IMG/VR virus record: IMGVR_UViG_3300020187_002434
Span: 51,241-115,240 of that record
From: a virus
Reading direction: 5' to 3' (one strand)
Length of the DNA: 64,000 nucleotides
Shown here: positions 17,744 through 26,412 of the stretch, piece after piece
How positions within the stretch are numbered: position 1 is the stretch's first letter
Layout of the letters: the number at the start of each line of letters is the position of its first letter
Translations under genes and position numbers: made by a program
Notes under the pieces: generated by a model
The model's database searches: none
Told to the model about the DNA's origin: nothing
The model's input: only the letters and a program-made list of their open reading frames with translations

Positions 17744-18381
17744 ATTTAATCTCCACTTCCTTTGATAACGTATATCTTATTGAGGAACCTGTCCATACTG
17801 ATGATAGGGGTTTTTTTATGGAAACATGGAATGAAATAGGATACTCTAATAGAAAGTTACTTAAAGATATACCTTCACTAAAAGCAATACAGAATGACGA
17901 TTCATTATTCTCAACTCTGTTTGTTCAAGATAACCTATCTAAATCAAAATTAGGGGTCTTTAGAGGACTACATTATCAAACAGGTGACTTTCCTCAGCCC
18001 AAATTAGTTAGAGTATTAAAAGGGTCCGTAATCGATTTTATAGTTGATTTGAGAGAGGATTCTAAAACCTACGGTAAGTTTGAGTTTTTTGAATTAAATG
18101 ATAAAAATAATATGAGTTTATTTATTCCCTCATACTTCGCTCACGGATTTTTATCTTTAGAAGACGATACTCTTCTTTCTTACAAGTGTGGTAGTTATTA
18201 CAGTAAAGAAAGTGAAGGAAGCGTAAATTATAATGACCCAGTCATCAGACATGTAATTAACAATAAAGACACAATTAAAGACGTTATAGAAATTAACTTA
18301 CCTCATCATAATGAAAAAGATTTACTCATATCTGATAAAGATAAAAACGCACCAAAATTCCTTTATAGAAGGCATGAATGA
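17740..18381 (+). CDS. rmlC: dTDP-4-dehydrorhamnose 3,5-epimerase (RmlC-like)
   Basis: The 213-aa product has the RmlC cupin core: DDRGFFMETWN, Q-D-N-L-S, V-F-R-G-L-H-Y-Q with the catalytic His near residue 78, K-L-V-R-V-L-K-G-S-V-I-D, FAHGFLSLEDD, and Y-K-C-G-S-Y-Y then N-Y-N-D-P. Full family length is about 180-200, so there is a modest insertion near residues 35-55 and a short C-terminal extension. It should make dTDP-6-deoxy-4-ketosugars for surface glycans or for phage structures. No other rml gene is visible, so it probably feeds on a host intermediate. Confidence 0.88.
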   Translation: MNLISTSFDNVYLIEEPVHTDDRGFFMETWNEIGYSNRKLLKDIPSLKAIQNDDSLFSTLFVQDNLSKSKLGVFRGLHYQTGDFPQPKLVRVLKGSVIDFIVDLREDSKTYGKFEFFELNDKNNMSLFIPSYFAHGFLSLEDDTLLSYKCGSYYSKESEGSVNYNDPVIRHVINNKDTIKDVIEINLPHHNEKDLLISDKDKNAPKFLYRRHE

Positions 18382-18550
18382 ATATGAATTGTTTTCACAT
18401 ACAGAAAAAATAATTGATTCTTTAAATAAAAAGGAACAATGCAATTCAACTTTACGATATATAGAGTTGTATTATAAAAGAACTGAAAATTTTGTACTAT
18501 ACAATACTTTGTTACGAAAACTTAATAATAAAAAATCCCTCCTAATGTGA
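18374..18550 (+). CDS. Small helical protein overlapping the rmlC end
   Basis: A 58-aa product (MNEYELFSHTEKIIDSLNKK) starting 8 nt before the end of rmlC. The last residues are encoded inside the terminator hairpin. Helical and charged; no family. A longer in-frame start inside rmlC is less likely. Confidence 0.6.
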   Translation: MNEYELFSHTEKIIDSLNKKEQCNSTLRYIELYYKRTENFVLYNTLLRKLNNKKSLLM

Positions 18551-18560
18551 GGGATTTTTT
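18531..18560. terminator. Bidirectional terminator
   Basis: AAAAATCCCTC and GAGGGATTTTT arms around a 7-nt loop, between convergent genes. Confidence 0.85.
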
Positions 18561-18562
18561 AT

Positions 18563-19435
18563 TTAGATAAATTTCTTAAATCTATCAAACATTTCTACTA
18601 TTCGTTCTTTTTGTTTTATAAAGTCTTCCATTAGGTCTTCGTCAACATCTTCATATGTCTCACCACATCCTTCACACACATCTTCCTCCTCAACCTCTTC
18701 GTATGTTTCACCACATCCTTCACACACATCTTCCTCATCAACCTCTTCGTATGTTTCACCATCCATGGAACCGTCTGAATTGAAATTATAAGCCCCCATT
18801 TCACCACTATACTTTTCCTTACCGTCTAAGTCTTGATTCATATCTGAATCAACATCATCATACTCGGCAGCACTCATCTCACCCCCAAACATTTGCATGA
18901 TGGAATCAATATCCATACCATAAGAATCGGAAATATCAGTTGTAGAGTCATCAAATTGTTCAGGACCTCCAGATTCAAAGTCGTAAGCTGATTCTACATC
19001 TGACACATCCATATCATCAGCCGCGTATTCTTTAACTTCCTCCTGTAATGATTTACACTTTTCACTATTCATGTTTAAGAATAATTGAGCCTGTTTCTCT
19101 GGTTTTCCACCTTCTTTTCGGGCTTTTTCAACACAGTCACATGTAACTTCACCCCCACAGTATTCAGTAAAACTACCTTTATCCATATCAACTTTCTGAA
19201 TCCAATCTTTATCTTCTTCACTAACAACAGATTCGTTAACCAAATGATTTTTGTATTGACCGACCTCACCTCTGTTGTTAACGGTAATACCTTGTGAATC
19301 TGATGGACCTTCGTCCTGTAATAATGGTTGTGGACCTGATGGAATATTACCAGTAGCATATCCGTTGTAGAATGCTGAGTGTTGCTGAAGGATTGAATTT
19401 CTCTCTTCGTCTGACATTGTAGAATAACCTCTCAT
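18563..19435 (-). CDS. Tagged acidic protein with repeated CxxC motifs
   Basis: The 290-aa product starts MRGYSTMSDEERNSILQQHS, very like the tag of the 205-aa protein at 59115 (SEEEKNSIREQHS). An in-frame start 48 nt upstream would include the TATTTATA box, so the ATG at 19435 is chosen. The middle is rich in Asp, Ser and Gly, with a CGGEVTCDCVEKARKEG cluster. Near the C-terminus two copies of V-C-E-G-C-G-E-T-Y-E form a zinc-ribbon-like pair in an acidic context, followed by a helix. Probably a packaged or structural protein. Confidence 0.8.
   Translation of the reverse strand: MRGYSTMSDEERNSILQQHSAFYNGYATGNIPSGPQPLLQDEGPSDSQGITVNNRGEVGQYKNHLVNESVVSEEDKDWIQKVDMDKGSFTEYCGGEVTCDCVEKARKEGGKPEKQAQLFLNMNSEKCKSLQEEVKEYAADDMDVSDVESAYDFESGGPEQFDDSTTDISDSYGMDIDSIMQMFGGEMSAAEYDDVDSDMNQDLDGKEKYSGEMGAYNFNSDGSMDGETYEEVDEEDVCEGCGETYEEVEEEDVCEGCGETYEDVDEDLMEDFIKQKERIVEMFDRFKKFI
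18645..18757 (-). repeat. Tandem 48-bp coding repeat (CxxC unit)
   Basis: Two nearly identical 48-bp units, plus a partial third, encode E-E-D-V-C-E-G-C-G-E-T-Y-E-E-V in the 290-aa tagged protein, suggesting recent expansion. Confidence 0.8.
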
Positions 19436-19448
19436 GACTATTTTTTTA

Positions 19449-19456
19449 TATAAATA
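19449..19456 (-). promoter_or_regulatory. Late-type TATTTATA box
   Basis: Box 13 nt upstream of the chosen ATG of the CxxC-repeat protein. Confidence 0.5.
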
Positions 19457-19500
19457 TGTTTTACTTACAGAATAATTTGACATCTTAAATAAAGATTTGT

Positions 19501-19764
19501 ATGTTTAAAACAAAAATGGATAAAACTAAGTACTTCGATTTTGCTGAGGGAGCTGTAATGTTAGATGGTTTTGATGACTGTGTAATAGGTATTTCAGAGT
19601 CTTTCGGAGAAGAACCTCGTCTTATATACTCCAAAATACAGATAATAAAAAAGTTAATGGAGGATATGACAGAAGACGAAGCTGTTGAATACTACTACTA
19701 TAATATAGTTGGTGGTTATTTTGGTATACAAAACCCGATTTTCATTCAAGATAATTTGGATTGA
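19501..19764 (+). CDS. Conserved phage protein of unknown function
   Basis: An 87-aa product with V-M-L-D-G-F-D-D-C-V-I-G, then a middle helix with E-D-M-T-E-D-E-A-V-E-Y, and N-I-V-G-G-Y-F-G-I-Q-N-P-I-F. I know this pattern from small proteins in many unrelated phages; its function is unknown to me. The true start may be the internal MDKTKYF at 19516. Confidence 0.8.
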   Translation: MFKTKMDKTKYFDFAEGAVMLDGFDDCVIGISESFGEEPRLIYSKIQIIKKLMEDMTEDEAVEYYYYNIVGGYFGIQNPIFIQDNLD

Positions 19765-19786
19765 TTGGTATAAAGTCGTATATTTG
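19755..19786 (+). promoter_or_regulatory. Host-type promoter
   Basis: TTTG at 19755-19758, a 20-nt spacer and TATATTTG at 19779-19786. Confidence 0.6.
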
Positions 19787-19806
19787 TTTTCACAAAAGAG
19801 AATAAT

Positions 19807-20217
19807 ATGACTGTACATGAACTTAGTGACTACTTCAACCAATCTCCGAACATGGCAAAAGTTTATAAAGAACATAAGTCCATCGGTCGTTTGATTCGTA
19901 GTAATATGTTTAAGTACTCTAATCCTCGTCGTTGGAATAATAAGGACTTGACTTATAAAATCACGTACATTAAGGTCGACAAGAGTGAAAATTTAATAGT
20001 CAATCTCAAAGTCTCAGGTACGATGGGTAATAATTGGGGTGGAGAAAAGGGGACTTGTGTTACTGAATATGTTAAAGTTAATTTCTCAAGTTCCCGTAGA
20101 CGTAATGATGATATTCGTAGGGCGGTTCGAGAAGATGTTCAAAAGTTTTTCCGTCTTTTCGGTATGGATAGTTATAGGGTTGAGATTGGTAAGATTAAAG
20201 TGTGTAAAGAACTTTAA
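19807..20217 (+). CDS. Small basic protein of unknown function
   Basis: A 136-aa basic product (SSSRRRNDDIRRAVRED near residues 94-110) with its own host-type promoter. The C-terminus (FGMDSYRVEIGKIKVCKEL) weakly resembles that of the 111-aa protein at 30354, which has the same kind of promoter and leader, so they may be distant paralogues. Codon use is less AT-rich than in the virion genes. Its stop overlaps the convergent PPK2 gene. Confidence 0.75.
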   Translation: MTVHELSDYFNQSPNMAKVYKEHKSIGRLIRSNMFKYSNPRRWNNKDLTYKITYIKVDKSENLIVNLKVSGTMGNNWGGEKGTCVTEYVKVNFSSSRRRNDDIRRAVREDVQKFFRLFGMDSYRVEIGKIKVCKEL

Positions 20218-22799
20218 AGTTTTACCGTAAAATACTTAAAAGCTAACGGACCTAATTTCCTCAATTCTCGGTTAATATTATTAGTAGTTAACTCTTGCTC
20301 TTTATCTTGTAGATTTCTAAATGCTACTGATATCATAACCTGTTGTGACTTCTCTGCAAGTTGCAACAGGTTTTCTTTTTCATCCTCATCTTCAATTTGT
20401 TGGTAACTACCCTGTAATTCTTGTATCTTTAAATATTTTTCCAAGAAGTCTCTACCGCTCCAAGTAAAATCAGGTGATTGCATCATATTAACAATACCAC
20501 TATCTCTTAACGCCTTTAAAAAATCAAAGATATAACCACCATTATCCATTTTTAGAAGGGGTAGTAATGGTTTCATTTCATCAATAAAATTTTCATTAAT
20601 TGTTGTAATAGACTCAGGATATGTATCACTAATAGTACCCTCATTTTTATCGGGGTAATCTGAATTCTTTAATATATGTCTAAGTAAGTTTAAAGAACCA
20701 ATTCTTTTGTCGTTAGTATCCACAACAGTCCAAGGAACCTCACCTTTACCCAAGTCAAAAACTTTTTCTTTGTATTCTGTATAGTCATCCCACTTTTCTA
20801 AAGACTTTTCATCATTAGGTGAAAATTTCCAATATTTTAAAGGCGAAGACTTTCTTAAATCAAATCTTTTTTCTTGTGTTTTAGGTGTTATTGATAACCA
20901 AAACTTATATAAGTCAGTTCCCCTACTAACTAAAGACTTTTCAAAATCATTAACATTATTCATAAACCCCTCATATTCTTCATCAGTTCCATATCCCATA
21001 ACTGGTTCCACAATTCCTCTGTTATACCAACTACGGTCAAAAAAAGTAATTTTACCAGGTTCAATATGTTGTTCATATCTTTTAAACCAATCCTCCCTTT
21101 CTTCAGGTGTTGGTATTCCCAAGGCAACCACATTAAAATATTTTGGGTCTAAATATTTAGTTATGGTTCTTATCGTTGAGCCTTTACCTGCAGTGTCTCT
21201 ACCTTCGAATACTACTGCGATAGATTTACCTGTCTGCTTGATGTGTTCTTGTAATTTTAATAACTCAACTTGTAATGGTAGTAACTCTTTTTTAAATTGT
21301 TTTTTACCTATGGAAGATATCTCAGGCTCCTCGCCTCCGTAAACTAACTCATCTTCAACATTAAAATCATCATCTTCAAATTCTGACGATTTTCTATTAC
21401 CGATAGAATTAACTAAGATTTCTAAATATTCTCTGGCGTTTATTCTTGGGTTACCTGATTTTAAAAATTTTCTTTCTAAGTTTCTTATTACTAAGTTGTT
21501 TATATCCTCATCTTTTAGTTGAGATAGTAAATCTTCCATTTCTGACGGGTCAATATCTTTACTTCTTAATACGTTAGATAAATCTTCTTTAGATTCATCC
21601 ATTTGACTGGGAAGGTCTATCAATCCTTTATCTTTCATTATTCTCGCCAGTCTATCTCCATATAAATCAATAACTCTTTTTAAGAATAAATCAGGATTTT
21701 TTCTAATATATTGAATTATATCAAACCTGACATTTTTAGAGTATTTTCCAAATAAGTCTGATATTTTGTCGTCTTTTCTATACGAGTCTTTACGATAAAA
21801 CAGGTTTTTTATTTCTTTATTACTGACCTTAGGAAACGTAATAATTTTACAATCACCTCCAACCTTACCCTGTGGTAATGAAATACTATTTACACTTTTC
21901 CCACTTTTATAATTATTAATAACTAAATCAATTAAACTATCGGTGTCATTTAAACAATATGAAATATATTCATCATTTAAAATAGAAAAAATCCATTTTA
22001 GTGACTTTTCTTCACCGGACACCGCACTCTTCCCCTCTGTTTCTCCTACAACGAAAGATACTTTCATCATTAGTTTTTTATATGGATTAAACTCATCATC
22101 TTTATCCATTAAATCTATAGGTCTTTTTAAATCATCTATTTCATACCCATCCTCAACCATTTTAATTTTTGCGGCCTTAAACCCACTAGATAATGAACCT
22201 AAGTCAAATCGTTCACCTGGTTGTGTCAATTTAACTGAGTAATAATCCTCACCGATTTTTATATCTTCTTTTCGTTGAGATATTATAGGTTTACCTCCTG
22301 TAAGTCCTGCTAATAACCCTTCAAAATTAAATCCTCTACCGTCTTTATCTTTTTTAAATGATAAGAAGTACTCATAAAATCTAATTTTATCAACTAATCT
22401 TTTTAATGTGTTTTCTAAATCAATATCTTTATTAATGTCAAAAAATGTTAGTCCTTCACTACTTAAAATCTTTTTTATCACATTACTTGAAGACATCTTT
22501 GTTTTTGGTATCGGACCTAACGTAGACATTATTTTACTTAGAGTTGTTGATGTCGCGTCTATTTCTTCTTTAATTACATCTTGATTTTCTTTAACCCACA
22601 CATCTTCATCACCAACTAAATTAAGGGTTCTACCGTTATCCCACTCAACATAATATAATGGTTCATTGCTCCATGGGTCAGACCCAATACCAATAACAGT
22701 ACCTTTAGTGCCGACAGTTATTGGGGAGTAAGGGTCACTCATAACAATTAAAGTGACTCTATCACCTTTTTTTAAATTTGGGTTAATATCCATACTCAT
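20214..22799 (-). CDS. Polyphosphate kinase 2 domain in a large phage fusion protein
   Basis: The 861-aa product has three parts. Residues about 8-68 (KKGDRVTLIVMSD, GTKGTVIGIG, V-E-W-D-N-G-R-T-L) match the SH3-like DUF4314 module. Residues about 70-490 are a helical region I cannot assign. Residues about 495-720 are a full PPK2 domain: Walker A EGRDTAGKGS, lipid-like A-L-G-I-P-T-P-E-E-R, Walker B F-F-D-R-S-W-Y-N-R-G, and lid R-K-S-S-P-L-K-Y-W-K. A helical tail follows. PPK2 enzymes phosphorylate NDPs or NMPs using polyphosphate. All key residues are present, so activity is likely. The usual family length is about 250-300, so about 600 residues are extra. Confidence 0.92.
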   Translation of the reverse strand: MSMDINPNLKKGDRVTLIVMSDPYSPITVGTKGTVIGIGSDPWSNEPLYYVEWDNGRTLNLVGDEDVWVKENQDVIKEEIDATSTTLSKIMSTLGPIPKTKMSSSNVIKKILSSEGLTFFDINKDIDLENTLKRLVDKIRFYEYFLSFKKDKDGRGFNFEGLLAGLTGGKPIISQRKEDIKIGEDYYSVKLTQPGERFDLGSLSSGFKAAKIKMVEDGYEIDDLKRPIDLMDKDDEFNPYKKLMMKVSFVVGETEGKSAVSGEEKSLKWIFSILNDEYISYCLNDTDSLIDLVINNYKSGKSVNSISLPQGKVGGDCKIITFPKVSNKEIKNLFYRKDSYRKDDKISDLFGKYSKNVRFDIIQYIRKNPDLFLKRVIDLYGDRLARIMKDKGLIDLPSQMDESKEDLSNVLRSKDIDPSEMEDLLSQLKDEDINNLVIRNLERKFLKSGNPRINAREYLEILVNSIGNRKSSEFEDDDFNVEDELVYGGEEPEISSIGKKQFKKELLPLQVELLKLQEHIKQTGKSIAVVFEGRDTAGKGSTIRTITKYLDPKYFNVVALGIPTPEEREDWFKRYEQHIEPGKITFFDRSWYNRGIVEPVMGYGTDEEYEGFMNNVNDFEKSLVSRGTDLYKFWLSITPKTQEKRFDLRKSSPLKYWKFSPNDEKSLEKWDDYTEYKEKVFDLGKGEVPWTVVDTNDKRIGSLNLLRHILKNSDYPDKNEGTISDTYPESITTINENFIDEMKPLLPLLKMDNGGYIFDFLKALRDSGIVNMMQSPDFTWSGRDFLEKYLKIQELQGSYQQIEDEDEKENLLQLAEKSQQVMISVAFRNLQDKEQELTTNNINRELRKLGPLAFKYFTVKL

Positions 22800-22815
22800 A
22801 AAAAATACCTTTTAT

Positions 22816-22823
22816 CATAAATA
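22816..22823 (-). promoter_or_regulatory. Late-type box, TATTTATG variant
   Basis: Box 16 nt upstream of the PPK2 fusion gene. Confidence 0.4.
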
Positions 22824-22844
22824 TACTAAATAACCTAATATTTA

Positions 22845-22852
22845 TATTTATA
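22845..22852 (+). promoter_or_regulatory. Late-type TATTTATA box
   Basis: Box 10 nt upstream of the tagged membrane protein, divergent from the PPK2 gene box. Confidence 0.5.
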
Positions 22853-22862
22853 ATATAAAGTT

Positions 22863-23501
22863 ATGAAGGTAATTTTAACTGAAAGTCAATTTAACACGTT
22901 ATTAAAAGAGAATTACAAGGAGAAGGTCGGAGGTTCTCTAATGAATCTTAGTAAATTCTCAAATAAAGTAGTCAGAGACGCGTCAAACCAACTAAAATTT
23001 GATTTTAGATTTTTAGTCACTTATGGTGCAGGTATAGGCTCTATACTACAATCGGTATTTGATTATTTAGAAGGTAACTTTACAGGTCTGAGTGAAACTC
23101 AGTTAGCGGGATTGGCTGTTATGGCGGTAGGGGTTGTGTTTTTTGAAAATAAAGATTTAAAGTCTCAAATAAAAAATATTGAGTCGATGGGTTTAAGTTC
23201 TGAATTAGATAACGTTGTTAGTTATACTCAAAATTTAAAAAATAAATTTTCTAATATTTTAAGGGTTTTAGGTTTGTCTATTCACAGAACATCAAATATT
23301 ATATCATATAGTTTTTTAATACCATTACTCTCTATTATTATAGAAATTGTAACATTACATGGTGTTGAATCTTCCCAATTTAGTATGTTAATTGAGAGTT
23401 TATTAACATCGGGTCTTATTGCCGTAGAGGGTGTAGCGTTAAGAGATATATTAATGAAGGCTGGTGATATTATTAGTCAAAAGACTGTTAATCAAAAGTA
23501 A
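22863..23501 (+). CDS. Tagged membrane protein
   Basis: The 212-aa product begins MKVILTESQFNTLLKEN, a clear tag, and then has several hydrophobic helices (about residues 54-70, 80-97, 145-165 and 170-195). A membrane protein with a capsid-targeting-like N-terminus would be unusual and might be injected into the host envelope. Divergent from the PPK2 gene; both have TATTTAT boxes. No family recognised. Confidence 0.8.
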   Translation: MKVILTESQFNTLLKENYKEKVGGSLMNLSKFSNKVVRDASNQLKFDFRFLVTYGAGIGSILQSVFDYLEGNFTGLSETQLAGLAVMAVGVVFFENKDLKSQIKNIESMGLSSELDNVVSYTQNLKNKFSNILRVLGLSIHRTSNIISYSFLIPLLSIIIEIVTLHGVESSQFSMLIESLLTSGLIAVEGVALRDILMKAGDIISQKTVNQK

Positions 23502-23796
23502 ATTCTTTATCCACTACATAGTAAAAGACATCCATAGCCCAATATAAGTTTTTGACTTTACCCTTCTCTCTTTCTTTACTTATTTTTTTAATCTTCTCTT
23601 TATCTCCTGAGATTACTCCAACAATTTTTTTACCACTAGGTAGGTCTATATGTTTATGAGTATTAATCGATATTGGTTCAGGTTTATCAAAATCCTTTAA
23701 CCTCTTCACTAATTGTTTTTTACTCCCACCATATGATAACCTACGAGTTTTACAATAATTTTTTAATTCTACTAATGAAAGTGAGTTATAATCCAT
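23488..23796 (-). CDS. SAP-domain protein
   Basis: The 102-aa product starts with a SAP motif (LSLVELKNYCKTRRLSYGG then K-K-Q-L-V-K-R-L), a short helix-turn-helix that binds nucleic acid. The basic remainder includes KEREKGKVKN. It may be a DNA-associated or packaged protein. Convergent overlap of 14 bp with the tagged membrane protein gene. Confidence 0.75.
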   Translation of the reverse strand: MDYNSLSLVELKNYCKTRRLSYGGSKKQLVKRLKDFDKPEPISINTHKHIDLPSGKKIVGVISGDKEKIKKISKEREKGKVKNLYWAMDVFYYVVDKEFTFD

Positions 23797-23820
23797 AAAG
23801 ACTAAATTACTAATTTAATC

Positions 23821-24195
23821 TCATAATTCAAAATCTTTTTTTAATTGTTCAATATCCATTCTAAGTTTTTCATCTCTTTCAATAGAATCTGTAGCACTTT
23901 CAAAGTCTACGTCTTTTTTGTTTTTAGATGAATAATCAGTATCGGTAGAATATGCTTTATTATGTGAACCTCCCGAATCTAACCCCTTTTCTAATCTAAT
24001 TAATCTTTTATGTATTTCCTTAATAGAATTTTCTACATCTGACCAATTTTCAATACTTTGTAAAATTATAGTATCTGATAAAAATTCAGGTAAATCATAA
24101 TCAACAACGTCTGATGTATTCCCGTAAAGACCTTGTTCTTTAATAGTCTGTATAATTACTTTATTTAGTTGGGTTTCTGTTAACTTAATTTTCAT
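23821..24195 (-). CDS. Small tagged protein
   Basis: The 124-aa product starts MKIKLTETQLNKVIIQTIKEQ, a model tag ending I-K-E-Q. The rest is hydrophilic and probably coiled coil (residues 60-80 and 105-124). Its ATG overlaps the stop of the upstream zincin gene (ATGA). Function unknown. Confidence 0.8.
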   Translation of the reverse strand: MKIKLTETQLNKVIIQTIKEQGLYGNTSDVVDYDLPEFLSDTIILQSIENWSDVENSIKEIHKRLIRLEKGLDSGGSHNKAYSTDTDYSSKNKKDVDFESATDSIERDEKLRMDIEQLKKDFEL

Positions 24196-25034
24196 CTTAC
24201 TTTATATTTTTCTTTGTACTTATTAGTTAAAAAAAGTACTAGTTCATTAATATCTTCGTTATTTAGATTATGAACATTTTTATTTCTATTAAACCAATCC
24301 CTCATTGTTTTTTCTATCGGTTCTTTTCTAAGTTTGTTTACTCTTCTAAAACCTTTTAACTCTGCGGGTATTTCATGTGGCTGTTTATAATACTCTTTAT
24401 CTTTAGGTCTATCATCTGAATTATCCTCAAAAGGGTCTTTTTCATCATCTGGACTTCCCCATGAGGTTTGATAAACGTGTTCTAATTCGTGCGCAATTAT
24501 ATCATTTAAATCCGCAATTACATCATATAAAATTTTAGGTAAACCATTAGGGTTAATTATAAGATTAATTGTTATTGTATCACCCTCATCAACTGTCTGA
24601 CCATCAATTAAGTAACCGTCTTTTAGGTTAGGGTCTAACTGATATGTAAATTCTACACTAAACTCAGGTATGTTTTTAAAGTCATACTCAAATTCTTCCC
24701 CGTCTGTTATTTTTTCAGGTAAGTAATGATTTCCTGTTTCTTTACTTTTAATAATATTAACTAATGTCCTAACAATTTCTCTTATAGGTGCGTCTGTAAC
24801 TCTTCTTTCAACTACTAACCCTTCTATCAGTATCTTACCCCTTTCTTTCAAGTGTTCTTTAATTTGAAACACTAATTCTTCGACTATAGTATTTGGATTT
24901 TCGTCTTCATAAAATCCTGTTTTGATTCTGAAGTAGTTTTTACTCACTAAGGACTCTGCATAAGGAATGTTATTTGTCTTAACGACAACCATTTCCATTA
25001 TACCATCATAATAATCTTTAAATTCTTCACTCAT
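24192..25034 (-). CDS. Putative zinc metallopeptidase (HExxH)
   Basis: The 280-aa product has I-I-A-H-E-L-E-H-V-Y-Q-T-S-W-G near residue 180 and a downstream P-H-E-I-P-A-E-L that could supply the third zinc ligand. The N-terminal part is α/β-like. The ATG at 25034 overlaps the stop of the preceding gene (ATGAGTGA); the longer reading from 25055 is possible. One of three HExxH proteins in the window. Not obviously tagged. Confidence 0.7.
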   Translation of the reverse strand: MSEEFKDYYDGIMEMVVVKTNNIPYAESLVSKNYFRIKTGFYEDENPNTIVEELVFQIKEHLKERGKILIEGLVVERRVTDAPIREIVRTLVNIIKSKETGNHYLPEKITDGEEFEYDFKNIPEFSVEFTYQLDPNLKDGYLIDGQTVDEGDTITINLIINPNGLPKILYDVIADLNDIIAHELEHVYQTSWGSPDDEKDPFEDNSDDRPKDKEYYKQPHEIPAELKGFRRVNKLRKEPIEKTMRDWFNRNKNVHNLNNEDINELVLFLTNKYKEKYKVR

Positions 25035-25518
25035 TATCCTCAAATATAATATCATTAATTTTTAATTCATAGTCTTCCATACCAATTAATCTTGCAAGTC
25101 TACCAAATTGACTATCCCAATTATAACTACTACTTTTAAATTGTTTTTTAAAAAAATCAAATAAATCTCCAAGTTTTGAGTCCACAACTAGTGTATTAAT
25201 ATCAGTATCACCTAATATGACGTTTTTTAATACAATATCGCAACTTAACGACTTATAAATTTTACCCATACTATTTATCACTGAAAACTTTTTAGGTATA
25301 AATTTAATTTCACATTTTATTTTCGTTGGTGTAGAAAATAAAAAAATCTCATCCTCCATATGTCTAAAGGTAGATAGTAGGTGTAACCTATCTTTAAAAT
25401 TAACAGAATCTTTTTTTAACTCTTCAATAGTTTCATCCCTGTTTTGTATTACGTCTTTAGCGTAATAATCATCAGGTCGGTTATAAAGATAGTCGGGTAA
25501 TTCAATGTCTAATTCCAT
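25027..25518 (-). CDS. Protein of unknown function, coupled to a zincin
   Basis: A 163-aa α/β-like product (MELDIELPDYLYNRPDDYY) with a β-rich middle (KIKCEIKFIPKKFSVIN) and an acidic end. First gene of a three-gene coupled group with the zincin and the 124-aa tagged protein. A TATTTATT box is 4 nt upstream. No family recognised. Confidence 0.75.
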   Translation of the reverse strand: MELDIELPDYLYNRPDDYYAKDVIQNRDETIEELKKDSVNFKDRLHLLSTFRHMEDEIFLFSTPTKIKCEIKFIPKKFSVINSMGKIYKSLSCDIVLKNVILGDTDINTLVVDSKLGDLFDFFKKQFKSSSYNWDSQFGRLARLIGMEDYELKINDIIFEDNE

Positions 25519-25522
25519 AACA

Positions 25523-25530
25523 AATAAATA
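25523..25530 (-). promoter_or_regulatory. Late-type TATTTATT box
   Basis: Box 4 nt upstream of the 163-aa protein gene. Confidence 0.45.
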
Positions 25531-26376
25531 TTACAAACTTTGTAACATTTCAATAAGTTTTGGATGTGGGTAAATATCAAACTTATCTTTTCTAAAATTA
25601 GTGTGTGACCATATCCCCGAACCACCCTCATTCGCTAATGGTTGGTAGTCAAAAGGTTTCCAATTGTTTCTTTTAGCATCTGTATATAACCTTAACGCAT
25701 AATTAGTATTTCTACCATGTAATCCGTCTTCGAGTAGCATTTTACCATTCATACCTAAGTACCCCTTACTATTTAAAAATTTCTGTTGTTTAAGTATAGG
25801 TAAATCCTTTATTGTATCATCATAAGATTCAAATAATTCATTAATGCCCTTACACACGTCAATATTATATTTTTCAGATAAAGTAGATATCAAATACTTA
25901 ATAGACGAGATTTGTTTATCTGTATAGTTGTGATAATATCTAAATCCTCTCCAATTTTTACCTAAATCAATTACATCTTCATCAGGTACTTTAGAATTGA
26001 CATATGTGAAATATTGACCGTCTTGAGACCTCGTTAGAGGTCCGTAATTACATATTTCAATACCTATTGATTGTTTATTTAACTGTGAGTTGTTTGAATT
26101 TTTAGTCCCTAAGTGATGTGCCCAATATTTTAAATCAAAACACTCCACAATATTACCGTCCCACTTAGTGTCTCCATCTCTAGTTGATTTATTTCCTATT
26201 ACAAAATGAGTCGCAACCCTTAAAGATTTACCTCCTTTAGTTTTATCTCTATCCCACGCATACACAACCCAATCAGGTCTATGACTACCAGCAGTATGAT
26301 GTAGTACTATAGATTTCTTTTCCGTTTCATCCGGAAAAAATTCATCTTTTGGAAGGTGTAATTTATTTATCTTCAT
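25531..26376 (-). CDS. N-acetylmuramoyl-L-alanine amidase (endolysin candidate)
   Basis: The 281-aa product has the amidase_2 (T7 lysozyme-like) core: I-V-L-H-H-T-A-G (zinc His near residue 27), ATHFVIG, K-Y-W-A-H-H-L-G (about residue 91) and Q-S-I-G-I-E-I-C-N-Y-G. It would cut the amide between MurNAc and L-Ala in peptidoglycan. No signal peptide is visible, which fits a holin-released cytoplasmic endolysin. The C-terminal ~100 residues (LRLYTDAKRNNWKPFDYQP) are an extra region of unknown role. Confidence 0.88.
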   Translation of the reverse strand: MKINKLHLPKDEFFPDETEKKSIVLHHTAGSHRPDWVVYAWDRDKTKGGKSLRVATHFVIGNKSTRDGDTKWDGNIVECFDLKYWAHHLGTKNSNNSQLNKQSIGIEICNYGPLTRSQDGQYFTYVNSKVPDEDVIDLGKNWRGFRYYHNYTDKQISSIKYLISTLSEKYNIDVCKGINELFESYDDTIKDLPILKQQKFLNSKGYLGMNGKMLLEDGLHGRNTNYALRLYTDAKRNNWKPFDYQPLANEGGSGIWSHTNFRKDKFDIYPHPKLIEMLQSL

Positions 26377-26412
26377 AATAATATTATTAGATTTGTCTTA
26401 TATAATATAAAT

